Shown here: positions 54,399-64,000 of the stretch, in pieces
Position numbering within the stretch: position 1 is the stretch's first letter
How the letters are laid out: every line of letters starts with the position of its first letter
From: Corallium rubrum
Taxonomy: Eukaryota > Cnidaria > Anthozoa > Scleralcyonacea > Coralliidae
Length of the DNA stretch: 64,000 nt
Assembly (NCBI GenBank): GCA_964035015.1
Contig: OZ035997.1
Coordinates: forward strand, 85,619,982 to 85,683,981
Reading direction: 5' to 3'
Translations under genes and position numbers: made by a program
Notes under the pieces: model-generated
The model's input: the letters and a program-made list of their open reading frames with translations, nothing else
What the model was told of the DNA's origin: nothing
The model's database searches: none

Positions 54399-55112
54399 CA
54401 CTGACCTCTATATAACTGGACTGCGGGTCCTCGATACTTTTGTATTACATGAAGTGTCCCCAATTGAACGGCGCCATCTTGTTAGGTCTTCCGAGTTCTG
54501 ACCACTGAGTTATATACAGGTCAGTGGTTCCGACGGTGTAAAGTAGCCCGAAGCGTTGGCAACTCACACCAATAACTCTTTTGAAGCAAAAAAATGCTTT
54601 GAGAAAGACGTTTACACAAAAATTTAATACTTTTTTAAAGTAAAAAGTTCAAAGACATTCAAATACACGTAAATTATGGCGTGAAACAAAGGTTCCGTGG
54701 AAAATTCCAAGCTTTTTTCTTTGCTGTGTTTGTTGTCGAATGAAGCAAGCTCAAAATGGACAGTTAAAACATCTTCCCGAACATAAAGAAACTCAAGAAA
54801 CATACAAATACAACATAAAACCATTCAGAATTATCCTTTAAAAAGAAACGTGTAAATATGTTTGGTTTAGTTGCACTTTTTGCTTACCGACAAGGGTTTT
54901 TGGCTTTCAAAATATTTGTCAACTCTCAGCTTTTTTTTTTTTGTAAATTTGGTCCCATGCCCTTTTTAATCTCATAAGACATGATTGGTTAGCCAAAAGC
55001 TGCCCTGTGGTTGGTCAATTTCGCAGCTAAGACCTAACAAGATGGCACCTGATGGCATGTATTTGGGCCATTTTTTCGTAAGGCACCCGCAGTCCAGTTA
55101 TAGAGGTCAGTG
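54399..55112. mobile_element. hAT-like TIR element with 8-bp target duplication
   Basis: CACTGACCTCTATATAACTG at the left and, reverse complement, CACTGACCTCTATAACTGGA at the right (2-bp deletion). Perfect direct repeats GTGTGCCC at 54391-54398 and 55113-55120. 714 bp; internal hairpin 'ccactgagttatatacaggtcagtgg' near 54505-54531 repeats the end sequence. No transposase. Confidence 0.75.
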
Positions 55113-55267
55113 GTGTGCCCCAACTTGTCCCTCAGAAGTATAACAAACAGTAGCCAATGAGATAGCTGTGCATCTCCAATTATGTACCAGTACGTTTTTA
55201 CTAATGAAATGCATGTTTCCTTAAAATATGAAAATTGCTGACAGTAGTTTCAAATTTATCTGTATAG

Positions 55268-55345
55268 AAATATCAGAATTATACTTATGGCCCATTCAGT
55301 GACAAAGAAGGTGAATTTGGTTATTCATACATGGGTACTTTTCAA
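55268..55345 (+). CDS. PA-domain (RNF13-like) gene, exon 2
   Basis: 78 bp, 26 codons: KYQNYTYGPFSDKEGEFGYS then YMGTFQ. Acceptor caaatttatctgtatag before 55268, donor ttcaa|gtaagt after 55345, both phase 0. It joins ADITV of exon 1 to GSLYVANP of exon 3; the spacing from ADI to the conserved 'N.C.PI' equals that of RNF13, and EFGYS aligns with the RFGYR segment. Confidence 0.7.
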
Positions 55346-55869
55346 GTAAGTTGATTGAAATACAGTCATGTACACTGCATCTTTTTTTTTTGTAAGTTAT
55401 GTACTTTACTGTCATTCCAGAAAAGATCCCCCCCCCCCCCCCCCATGGATGAATTGAATCATGAGTCACCTTTAATTATTTCTACCATTCACCCTAATTA
55501 TCGTGGCTAATGATTTTAAATGTAAAGCCATAAATAACAAAGTCAAAACATTTTAAAATAATTAGTTTACTAATGTTATATATTATATATAATTGACAAA
55601 TGTGAAATTCTCTATATATGTACTGTAAGTTATTTACATGTGAGAATAATTAATTAGAACGGCGAACCAGTGAAAATTAAGGTGATGTAATAAACATAGG
55701 CTCAACACTCCGGAAAAGGCAGAATTAAAATAAGGAAAAAGGAGTGGAAGTTAGAAATAAGTAACCTTTCTCGAATGAGTACTTCAAAATTAGAAGAAGA
55801 ACGACAAGAAGAGATTACAGAAAAATCATTGGGAGAAACAGTGTAAAGTTTTAGAAGAGTGTGTTTGAA

Positions 55870-56275
55870 TAGCAGAAGGCGAAACGGTTGTCAGTTTCTT
55901 TCCCGTCAAAAGCGAAACCTCCATGTGTTCTGAGATTCGCGTATGTAGATGGCGCCGAGTTTGCCCACACTACAATGCTGAGCAGCATTGACACGTGTAT
56001 TTATAAACAATACGCGATCTCAGAAGCATGGGAATCTGGGCCTTGAAAGAAAAGAAGCTGGACAAGCGTCGTCTAGATTTAAAAATAAAACGTAAAGAAA
56101 CATGCGGGAGAGCTGAAGAGCATAATTTAGAAAGCCGAGTTCGGATCTGTAGAGCATGAGAACCTGTATAAGGAAGAGAAAAGTAAACGATTTTCTTTTG
56201 AAGAGAATAGGGGGACAAAACGATCGAGAAAAACACGGATACAGCGGTCGAGAAAAACCTCAGGATAGCCATTAC
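55870..56275 (-). pseudogene. PLE GIY-YIG fragment, left arm
   Basis: Minus-strand reading FIFKSRRRLSSFFSFKAQIP, then MLLRSRIVYKYTCQCCSAL. This protein differs from the PLE fragments at 3246 and 10638 (CCMLYTGETGRRL), so it is a second PLE lineage. Confidence 0.65.
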
Positions 56276-56402
56276 TTAGCAAAAAAAAAAATTAAGTTTA
56301 AGTACTACAGCGTGAAAAAGGTGATACGAAGCACAAATTTTAAAATAACGACCTTTTTCACGCTGAAGTATACTTAAACTTAAATGGTTTTTTTGCTAAG
56401 TA

Positions 56403-56832
56403 ATGGCTATCCCGAGGGTTTTTCTCGACCGCTGTATCTGTGTTTTTCTCGATCGTTTGTTTTGTCCCCCTACTCGGGGCCCCAATTCTCCTCAAAAGAA
56501 AATCGTTTACTTTTCTCTTCCTTATGCAGGCTCTCACGCTCTACAGATCCGAACTCGGCTTTCTAAATTATGCTATTCAGCCCGTTTTATTTTTAAATCT
56601 GGACAACGCTTGTCCAGCTTCTTTTCTTTCAAGGACCAGATTCCCATGCTTCTGGGATCGCGTATTGTTTATAAATACACGTGTCAATGCAGCTCAGCAT
56701 TGTATTTGGGGCAATCTCGGTTCCATCTACATATTACGCGAACCTCAGAACATATGGGGGTTTCGCCTTTGACGGGAAAGAAACTGACAACCGTTTCGCC
56801 TTCTGCTATTCAAACACATTCTTCTAAACCTT
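56403..56832 (+). pseudogene. PLE GIY-YIG fragment, right arm
   Basis: Plus-strand reading LSKLCYSARFIFKSGQRLSS, then SRIVYKYTCQCSSALYLGQS, HLHITRTSEHMGVSPLTGKK. Truncated before any RT domain. Confidence 0.65.
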
Positions 56833-56899
56833 TACACTCTATGATTTTTGTATCTACTGTGCATGCGCGAGTAGATACATTGCTGTCGTGCGTGTAATG

Positions 56900-57760
56900 T
56901 AAGTTAAGTTAACAAAAGAATGCCTTTGGAGCCATTCATAACATAGAATAAAACGATTGACTCACAACAAATTAACGAAGCCAAAATAACTACTGTACAC
57001 CAAGTAAGTCATTGTTGACAGCATGGAGCGAGATAGTCAAGAAGTGGGATATTCAACAAGGGGAAGTTTTTACAAAATAAAAGTTAGTAAGTATTTTAAG
57101 TGTGAATCGTAGGCAATTCTTAATTGTGATATACTAGACATTGTTGGAATGATGATAAAAGTTTTTGAAAGCAAATTCATCGGGTCGTTGCATGGACGAT
57201 TTCATATTCAGACGAGGCAATTTATAAGGCCAACATGTCTGATCTAGCTTCGTAAACTGATAAGACGGCGTTGCCGAACAGAAATGGATGACCTTCTAAG
57301 AAAATAAAGTTAGCTTCATGGTCCAGCAACAATGTCCAAAACCTAAGGTAGTCCACGAGCGAAATATGCTATTAAATAGCATATTGTTGATGTAGATGAC
57401 AAATAGTCACATGTCAGTGGCAGGCTGTGTTGAGAGCGTGAACTGGTAAGTCTACTGTATATACAGTATTAATGGAGTAAAATTGAATGCTGCAGTAAGT
57501 TGTCAATGTCATGCAAAATCTGTGTCATGAATGTGCAAACATTTCTTCTACTGTACCTTTTACTGCATGTATGCATATATGTCTTGAAGAACAATAAGCT
57601 TAATGTATGGTTGCTCTTATAATTTTGATGACGTTGCTGGACAGCTTTTTTATTCACTATTAAATTTTACAGCAGTAATACTAGAGATGCTTATTATCTC
57701 AAGCGATTTCCTTTACCTTCTAACTAGATTGCATTATTGTTTGATAAATTGTTGTAACAA
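56900..57760. other. intron 2 of the PA-domain gene, nothing recognised
   Basis: A short frame from ATG 57024 (MERDSQEVGYSTRGSFYKIK) before a weak GT might be an exon but has no recognised homologue. Otherwise non-coding. Confidence 0.25.
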
Positions 57761-57768
57761 AGATATTT

Positions 57769-58450
57769 AGGGGCCCCCTGTCGGGGAACCCTAGCCCCCT
57801 CGTCGGGGAAGTTTACAGATTTGGCGGGGAATGATCTGGTAGAAAAATTGTATTTTTAATTTGGTGAAGAACTTTTAACTGATTAAGCCAGACAAGTAAG
57901 TAATTAATGCTTTAATAGTGAAATGAAACTCCTTTAGAAATACAGCATACTTTATATATTGTGCAGAAGCCAACAGTAATAATTACAGCACACAAAATTC
58001 CATTTTCTGTCTGCAATATTGAACGAAAATGGCAAACTGGTTAATGACCACACTAGGTGTTCAACAGATTTTTCGTTATTGATACCTTGAAAATAAATGC
58101 TGTAGCTTGTCGGTTATTGCATTAATTTCACGCTGAAAAGATTGGAAAAGCTGTTCTAGACGTTCAAATTTTGAAAATTTTCTGGAGGAGAATTAGCCTG
58201 CGTTGAGGAGAATGCGCCTGGATCCCCTACTATCCCCCCTGTTGAGGACCTTAGTCCGTGTGTCAGGGAACTCCTGGTGGCACCCCTGCTACCATACGTT
58301 ATGACTACTGTATAGCTTTTAGTACCATATACAGTAGCTTTAATGTAGGGATGAGCCGATAATCGGAAACTAATCGGTAGAAGCCGGTAATCGGCAACTT
58401 TCAGGCTGATCGGTTATCGGCCGATTACATCGACATATATCGGCGGTCCG
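57769..58450. mobile_element. hAT-type scraps
   Basis: 'aggggccccctgtcgggg' near 57769 and 'cctggtggcacccct' near 58275 could be ends of one element. 58347-58450 contains 'tagggatgagccgataatcgg' and repeated 'ggttatcggccgatt', a common hAT-type end. Both are weak calls. Confidence 0.3.
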
Positions 58451-59190
58451 ATAAATACTATTCTGGATTTTATACTTGTGAATTTCATTTTCTTTTTTAA
58501 GAAAAACGCTAGGTTATAGTGATTCCACAAAGAAACTATACAATTTAATTAATTTGATAAGGTGCATCATGTTTAACACGTCATATTTCTTGTTTGGTGA
58601 AACATTTTTTGTTTTCGACTTTCGTCAATCCTATTTCATTTTTCATATTTCAACTTAAACTCCGTCTTGCTGATGACTGATGGTTAATGATCACATTATA
58701 TTTGCCAAACAATATACGTTATGTTTTGCTATTGTTTTGCCGCAAATCAAGTGTCAGGAATTTTAATACCCGAAGAGACTCGACATATGAACGCTGTGTA
58801 CATGTGTGGAAATACGTTAAATACAGGCAATCGTGTTTTGTTATGGCAAATTGTGTTTTCTATCGGATAATTGGATTGTGTTTTGACTTTTGTCTGTGAC
58901 CAATGTGTTTAATAGACTTTAGATCTTAGTTCTGCATGTGACAACCTGCGTATGTATATGATTGCAGCTTCGATAACACTTCAGTACCTTTTACCCAAAC
59001 ACCTTCACCTACTATATTTAATTTTGCACTGTGATTTTGCAGTAGCCCAAGTGAACGCCTGACCAGGCGTCTTGTCTTTATAATTCGTTCACCATAATTA
59101 TATTGCAATTTCCATTCTACAAGTCTATCGATAGGATTTTCTTGGTACAGTCAATGGCAACACTATTCTTTGTTTAATTTTTGTAACTAG

Positions 59191-59310
59191 GGGTCTTTAT
59201 ATGTGGCAAACCCTCGAAATGGTTGTGGACCCATTGAGAAAGCTGGAGCAAGTATTAACAGCCAATTGTTTGTGTTGATTGATGATGGTGGATGCAGTTA
59301 TTATACAAAG
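59191..59310 (+). CDS. PA-domain (RNF13-like) gene, exon 3
   Basis: 120 bp, 40 codons, phase 0 at both ends: GSLYVANPRNGCGPIEKAGA, then SQLFVLIDDGGCSYYTK. Acceptor tttaatttttgtaactag before 59191; donor acaaag|gtacat after 59310. The 'N.C.PI' and 'F.VLI...C....K' motifs are the core of protease-associated domains in RNF13/RNF167-type E3 ligases. A stop follows directly in the intron, so the exon is well bounded. Its next codons are at 63984. Confidence 0.8.
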
Positions 59311-59819
59311 GTACATTAATGCTGTGGGTTTTTTTTTTCAATATGGCTAGCGCTACGCTTTTAAATATTCAGGTCAGAGAAAGCTCTTGGGCTATCACGT
59401 AGTTAAGCGACGAAGGGTTCTTATTATACGTGTATGGCACAAGTTACTTCCGTTAAAATCGTGTGTTCTCATTGGCCGAGACGCGTCACGTGCCGGTCGG
59501 CTATTTTCCGTAACGACCGCGGTCATTACGGATTTTGCCAGCCAATGTTGTTTGCAAGTAAACAACGAAAGAAAACCGCAAAAATTTTGTGAATTCAACA
59601 ACCTTAGGACTAAATTATTTATGCGTGGGATGATGAGCAATCTGGAAGTGAGTTTTAGGATTCCAAAAGCGATGACAACAAGAGCAACAACATTGAAAAC
59701 GATGTGTTTATGTCACACGCTCAAGGTCACACTAAACTGACTAAAGTACGTACCATGACAAGGTATAAATGTAAGGTATGTTGTTTCAAAATGCCATGTA
59801 ATAAACTTATTATTAACAT

Positions 59820-60035
59820 CGTCCGCTTGGTCATTACGGAAAAATGTCAGACCTCGGTCTTTATGTACAGTCCTCGTCCTACGGACTCGGTCCGTACTGT
59901 CAAGACCTCGATCTGATATTTTTCCGTAATGACCACACTCTCTTACTAGTTAATAATATACACTTGTTGACTGGCGCCAAATTACGAAAACACGAAGGCT
60001 TCAATGTCACCCGAGGATGACATTGAAGCCTGAGG
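59820..60035. repeat. hairpin repeats
   Basis: 59826-59936: 'ggtcattacggaaaaatgtc' pairs with 'gatatttttccgtaatgacc', with 'gacctcggtc' near the middle. 60000-60031: 'aggcttcaatgtca' pairs perfectly with 'tgacattgaagcct' around 'cccgagga'. Both are in intron 3 of the PA-domain gene. Confidence 0.55.
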
Positions 60036-60374
60036 GACCGTAAAACTCGATGTTTCTCGAGGCAAAAGTCAACAAGCGTTTTGTTGTATACCAAAGACTT
60101 TTAAAATACAAAATACAAAACTGCCTTGAAACTTGCAAACGGCGAAAAAGACTTACCAAAACACTTTGACTTTGTCTTCGTAATTTCAATTCAAGCCATT
60201 CAACTAAACAAATACACCAGACTCAACACTAAGAACAGCTTTAAATTTCTCCAAGTGTTTTTCAGACCTTCTTTGAAGATATGCATAGAAATTCTTTCTT
60301 TCGGAAAATGGACTATTTCGTACCAAACAAGCTCTTGTTTTCAAAATGCCCGAAGAGTCCAAAGTTCTTGATCT

Positions 60375-60495
60375 GATGCTATAATCGTGTATTCACGTGA
60401 ACAACGCATGATTAAAGCGACGTCAGAGGGAAACATTGCACTGTTTCCCTCTTCATTGTTGACGTCAGAGGGAAACAGTGCAATGTTTCCCCCGG
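60375..60495. repeat. hairpin repeat (gagggaaaca)
   Basis: 'gacgtcagagggaaacattg' occurs twice, with 'gtttccctc' between and 'caatgtttccc' after, giving an inverted structure. Related to 6218-6318. Confidence 0.45.
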
Positions 60496-61420
60496 CAGAA
60501 AGTAACATTGAGTTTGTTGAATAACACGTGACCATGATTTGACCAATAGGATTTCGTTATTGGCAAACGAAAGTCTTTGGTATATAACAATGCTGGATAT
60601 TCTGAGGTGAATAATTGTTTAGCATATACCTCATAAAATGAAATAACAAGTTTAACATTCTTATATTTTTCGGTATTTTTATACAAGAGTATAAACAAGA
60701 CACGGCCGTCGGCCGCTAGCAACTCGGCGTACTCGATTATTTGTCGACAAAACAGTTTTTTAATACAGCTTTTGAACATATTAATGGCTAGAACATTGTA
60801 AAGAAACATACCTGTGGACACTCTACTTAATTTTGTTGACTTTTCTCGTTATTCTACTACATCACCCTTGTTTATCAACAAAATCTCCTGCCTCGGTAAA
60901 CAAAGCAAAACTGGCCGCCATCTTGTTTTGCCCGCAGGTGAATAGTGCAGGGTATCCCGAGCTAGAGGAACCAAGAAAAGCACTATTCGCCTGCGAGGTA
61001 TATATGCTAATATGTATATAATATTCTTTTAACAGTAAAATCCATCATACGGCAAAGACAGTAACTCATTGTTACCAATAAATAACTGCGTGACTCTGCT
61101 TTTGGAATAATATTTGCAGTCAAACTGGATTTCAATAAGATTATTCACAATATATTTTGCCACAATTGTGAACTGTTGCGAACGACCATCAATGAATGAA
61201 ACGCGAACAACAGATACAGTGAAGAAGTGATTTTCCCGCAACCATGCCTTACCATCCTAGCAACAAGTCATTTGACACTTGAAAACAGATCTGTTCATTT
61301 GTTGCAACGACCATACGAACGTGACGTCATTAAACACTCAACCTGAGTCCGGAGTATTCGACGAAACTGCGACGTATAACTCCATTAAATTCGACACACG
61401 AATTAAAATCGTCTCGGCAA
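60496..61420. other. intron 3 of the PA-domain gene, short foldback only
   Basis: 'gcaggtgaatagtgc' (about 60934) and 'gcactattcgcctgc' (about 60979) form a short inverted repeat. No exon recognised. Confidence 0.35.
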
Positions 61421-61635
61421 TTAACACTTTGAAGCCTGACGACGAGTCTTCAGTATTTTATTCTGGCTAACACCAGACGATTTTATTCAACACAGGGAGA
61501 GGTCAAGACCTCAAAGTGTTAAAACCTATCTCTTTAACACTTTGAAGCCTAACGACGAGTCTTTAGTATTTTATTCTGGCTAACGCCAGATGATTTTATT
61601 CAGCACATTGAGAGGTCCAGGGCTCAAAGTGTTAA
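61421..61635. mobile_element. two adjacent ~102-bp mini-MITEs
   Basis: Units 61421-61522 and 61534-61635 each begin TTAACACTTTGAAGCCT and end 'ctcaaagtgttaa', with the body 'tattttattctggctaac.ccaga.gattttatt'. Parts of the same body occur at about 8948-9000 and 17089-17150. Confidence 0.65.
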
Positions 61636-62394
61636 ATTCGTCTGAGTCAGACGGATAGTGCGACGATAATGCGTATTCGAGTTACACGACGAATTATCGT
61701 CGCGTCGAATTAAATGTTTCTCTTCTGTCTGTTCGGCGCCATGTTTTCAAGTCGCATTACAGACGAAGTTAATTCGAATTAATTTTTTTTAAAATTAAAT
61801 TCGTCTATTACGAGACGTTTAGCGTAGGCCTAAACTTCCTCTCTCGAATTAGTGCCCCTCCTAAAGGCTGTTTTTCACTAGGCGATATTTGTCGAGGGAA
61901 GCGACTTTTTGCTTTCTATTGGCTGATTAGGCCTACAATCATAGAATAATTAATTGGGACATTTTCCATGCGAGCGCGATTTCTGACGGCATCGTAAACT
62001 TTTTGAAAAAAAAATCCGTCGCCTGCTCCAAACCACCATCACAGGTCTTCCTCTACCCTCACAAGTCTACCCTCCCCTCTTTCTCCCACCATGCAATGTT
62101 GGTCCCTTGGGGTAGGCCTTACCCGCACCTCATACCATGTTTCTGAACCAACATTGTATGGTGGGGGAGGGAGGGAGGAGGAGGAGGATAACTTAACTGT
62201 GCAAAATGCATCTTTGCTTAGAAGTGACACTGTTGCAAGTTGTCCCAGTGTAATTATTCCATGATTGTAGGTCAAACGTCGCTCTTCTCATGCGCCGAAT
62301 CAATTAGATTCGACGTTGGAGCGACTGTAGAGCGACATGGAATCAAACGTCGCTCCAGAGTCGCTCCTAATTGTATTTTTTCTATTTTGTATTC

Positions 62395-62660
62395 CTCAAG
62401 CAAGTATAAATAATGCTATCATCTCGACAGTCTTTAATCCATACATTGCACGAAATTATAAGTAATATTGGGCATTTCACTCGATTACATAGCATGTTCT
62501 AAGGATTTTGGGTGAAGGAAAATTCGAGTGTAGAATATATACATTTTAAGACCAAACCGGGACCAGTTGCGAAAAATGCAACTACACAGGTCTTCTGGCA
62601 GGAATTGAACCCACGACCTTGCGATTCTAGTGCAATGCTCTGACCACTGAGCCACGGAGG
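62395..62660 (-). mobile_element. tRNA-derived SINE
   Basis: Minus strand 'ccgtggctcagtggtcagag' (A box) and 'gtcgtgggttcaattcctg' (B box) about 35 nt apart form a tRNA-like head without a pairing acceptor stem, followed by an unrelated body ('gcaactggtcccggtttgg'). Hence a SINE, not a tRNA gene. Confidence 0.65.
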
Positions 62661-63390
62661 GAATTTAATAAAACTACTAAGTTTGATTTTAGTTTGATGG
62701 CGGGCCGCCGATAAATTACACGTGACGACGCTATTTCTGAGTCGAGTTTCACTTTCAAATCCGTCGTCTGTTACTTGTCAGACAGTCGTGGAAGAAGATG
62801 CTTAATAACTTCCTAGCTACGCCTACGAAAAATATCATGTACGTATGTTGTTAGAAATTTCATAAGCTATCATTTGATGCATATTTTACGTTTCTGCGTT
62901 ATGTGGAATTTTTTAGAACGTCCAAAATGTTCACACAATAATTACTTAAAAATGGCAAAACAAATATATTTCAAACATGGTGTGAACATTTTTGGACATT
63001 TAAAAAATTCAGACATAACGCCAGAACTTGAACTGCAACTCAAACAAAAGCTCATGGGATTTCTAACAGCATACTTACAGGATATATTTCAACAATGCTA
63101 TCTTGTTGCAGACACGATATAGCGTATTCGAAAATGTGCATTCTCGTACCCAGATCTACGTTTAGTAGCCTTGCGTCAAGAATCTGCACATGCTCAGCTC
63201 TTGTTCAGCCCGAATTTTATGGTAAAATAATATATGCATTTAGTTCGGCGCATGAGAAGAGCGACGTTTGACTTGGTGTCGCTCCAGTGTCGCATGATGC
63301 GACAGGTCCTGCCGCTCCAAGCGAGCTCTGCCGCACTTAATCCATTCTGCTGCACTTAATTGAATCGAACGTCGCTCTTCTGTAGCACTT

Positions 63391-63563
63391 AAAGCCCGTT
63401 CTCCACTAGGCGAATTTGTTCGCGCGAATCGAATCGAAATACCCGTTCATGCAATATAATTGGTTGGTGCTGCTAGTTTTCGCGCCAATTTTCTTACTTG
63501 CCAATCATATTGCCGGAGAATTCGCTTCGCGCGAACAAATTCGCCTAGTGGAGAACGGGCTTT
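63391..63563. mobile_element. palindromic MITE (AAAGCCCGTTCTCCACTAGG ends)
   Basis: AAAGCCCGTTCTCCACTAGG and its exact inverse bound 173 bp; 'gcgaatttgttcgcgcgaa' continues the pairing. It lies inside the inverted-repeat cluster 62270-63690. Confidence 0.75.
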
Positions 63564-63983
63564 ATACATCTATTTGATTTGGCGCATGAGAGGAGCGACG
63601 TTTGACCTAGGCCTTAGTTTCACCAGAGAGCTTACGAGACAAAGAAAATGTCGCTTCGCGCGACATTTTATGCCAAGTGGAAATCGATCCTTAAGCTCTA
63701 AAAATTTAATTTGAATATATGAAAAATTAAAAGCGCCCGGGACGCTAATTGCCCGGGGTGCTAATTCGAGCATTTGGAATAATTATTTTAAAACTGCTTT
63801 CAAACATAAGAACACACTGATTTTTCGTTGCATAGACAGTGTACCGTACATGCATGGTTTGTATCCAAATTATGACCAAACATTACTTTGACAGATCTGA
63901 TCGGACGTAGTGCCGTGCGTCATTATGATGTACCCTGTACATGTATCTAATCTTTACAGTTTTTTCCCTTTATATTCTTGTAG

Positions 63984-64000
63984 TTGTTGAACGCAAGAGA
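63984..64000 (+). CDS. PA-domain (RNF13-like) gene, exon 4 (start only)
   Basis: Strong acceptor ttttcccttta...ttcttgtag before 63984, then ttgttgaacgcaagaga: LLNAR, continuing K|LLNAR in phase 0 from exon 3. RNF13 has 'KVLNAQRAG' at this place. The exon runs out of the window. Confidence 0.6.

Larger units (their letters stand above)
55795..56850. repeat. head-to-head palindrome of Penelope-like GIY-YIG fragments
   Basis: Arms of about 480-530 bp (55795-56330 and 56345-56850) are inverted copies with a hairpin centre ('gcgtgaaaaaggt' / 'acctttttcacgc'). Each encodes, outward, IVYFSLPYTGSHALQIRTRL, then SSFFSFKDQIPMLL and the GIY-YIG segment YKYTCQC.SALYLGQSR. Frames on both arms carry breaks. 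It lies in intron 2 of the PA-domain gene. Confidence 0.7.
62270..63690. repeat. inverted 'gcgcatgagaagagcgacg' repeats
   Basis: 'gtcaaacgtcgctcttctcatgcgcc' at about 62272 is inverted relative to copies at 63248 and 63580. The outer flanks also share a 'cactaggcga' / 'gtcgcttcgcgcgac' type of end. Several overlapping foldback elements are likely; borders not resolved. Confidence 0.35.

Noticed and set aside
57024..57110. Possible exon starting MERDSQEVGYSTRGSF
   Set aside because: Not joined in frame to neighbours of the PA-domain gene; weak donor.
62590..62660. tRNA gene on the minus strand
   Set aside because: A and B boxes are present but the acceptor stem does not pair and an unrelated body follows; a SINE head fits better.

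Overview
The window is invertebrate nuclear DNA, most likely from a cnidarian such as a stony coral or anemone. It is AT-rich, its genes have introns with GT/AG splice sites, and it holds a multi-C2H2 zinc-finger gene, THAP-domain exons, Penelope-like GIY-YIG elements, BEL/Pao and Ty1/copia retrotransposons, 5S-rRNA-derived SINEs and a very high density of small terminal-inverted-repeat (TIR) elements. Species-level placement is inference; nothing here looks bacterial, organellar or viral.

Host genes. (1) 1111-2245 (+): a run of C2H2 fingers broken by a 4-bp insertion. (2) 15418-25399 (-): a NUDT16-like Nudix hydrolase that I assembled from three short exons (25238-25399, 18377-18643, 15418-15615). 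All introns are phase 0 and the product is 208 residues. The two introns (6.6 and 2.8 kb) are packed with mobile elements. (3) 52890 to beyond 64000 (+): the 5' part of a gene for a secreted or membrane protein with a protease-associated (PA) domain, resembling RNF13/RNF167-type E3 ligases. It has a signal-peptide exon (52890-52985), two PA-domain exons (55268-55345, 59191-59310) and the first 17 bases of a fourth exon at the window edge.

Mobile DNA. 1-7290: hAT-type scraps, a broken Penelope-like element carrying a TIR insertion with a 9-bp target duplication, and a GGGAGCAGTC element. 7293-9882: a large inverted repeat with a THAP exon on each arm. 9890-15270: a second Penelope-like relic and several members of a family with CAACCTCG ends and 9-bp target duplications. 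17160-18337: two back-to-back palindromes beside NUDT16 exon 2. 18951-19286: a compound tetranucleotide repeat. 20259-27784: SINEs, hAT, piggyBac-like and other foldback elements. 28366-33178: two elements with TTAA target sites, one holding a decayed THAP domain (Kolobok-like). 33314-46575: a three-level nest, with a ~1.2-kb TIR element containing a Ty1/copia element, which in turn contains an intact BEL/Pao element with apparently identical LTRs. 46600-64000: the PA-domain gene with pogo-, hAT- and TTAA-type elements, a LINE tail, a Penelope-like palindrome and SINEs in its flank and introns.

Together the host genes are a small coding fraction (about 2 kb) of a mobile-element landscape whose insertion order can partly be read from target-site duplications. 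The best candidates for something new are the CAA[C/T]CTCG family with 9-bp duplications, the nested stack it carries, the THAP-bearing inverted repeats, and the hammerhead-like motif at the ends of the Penelope-like copies.
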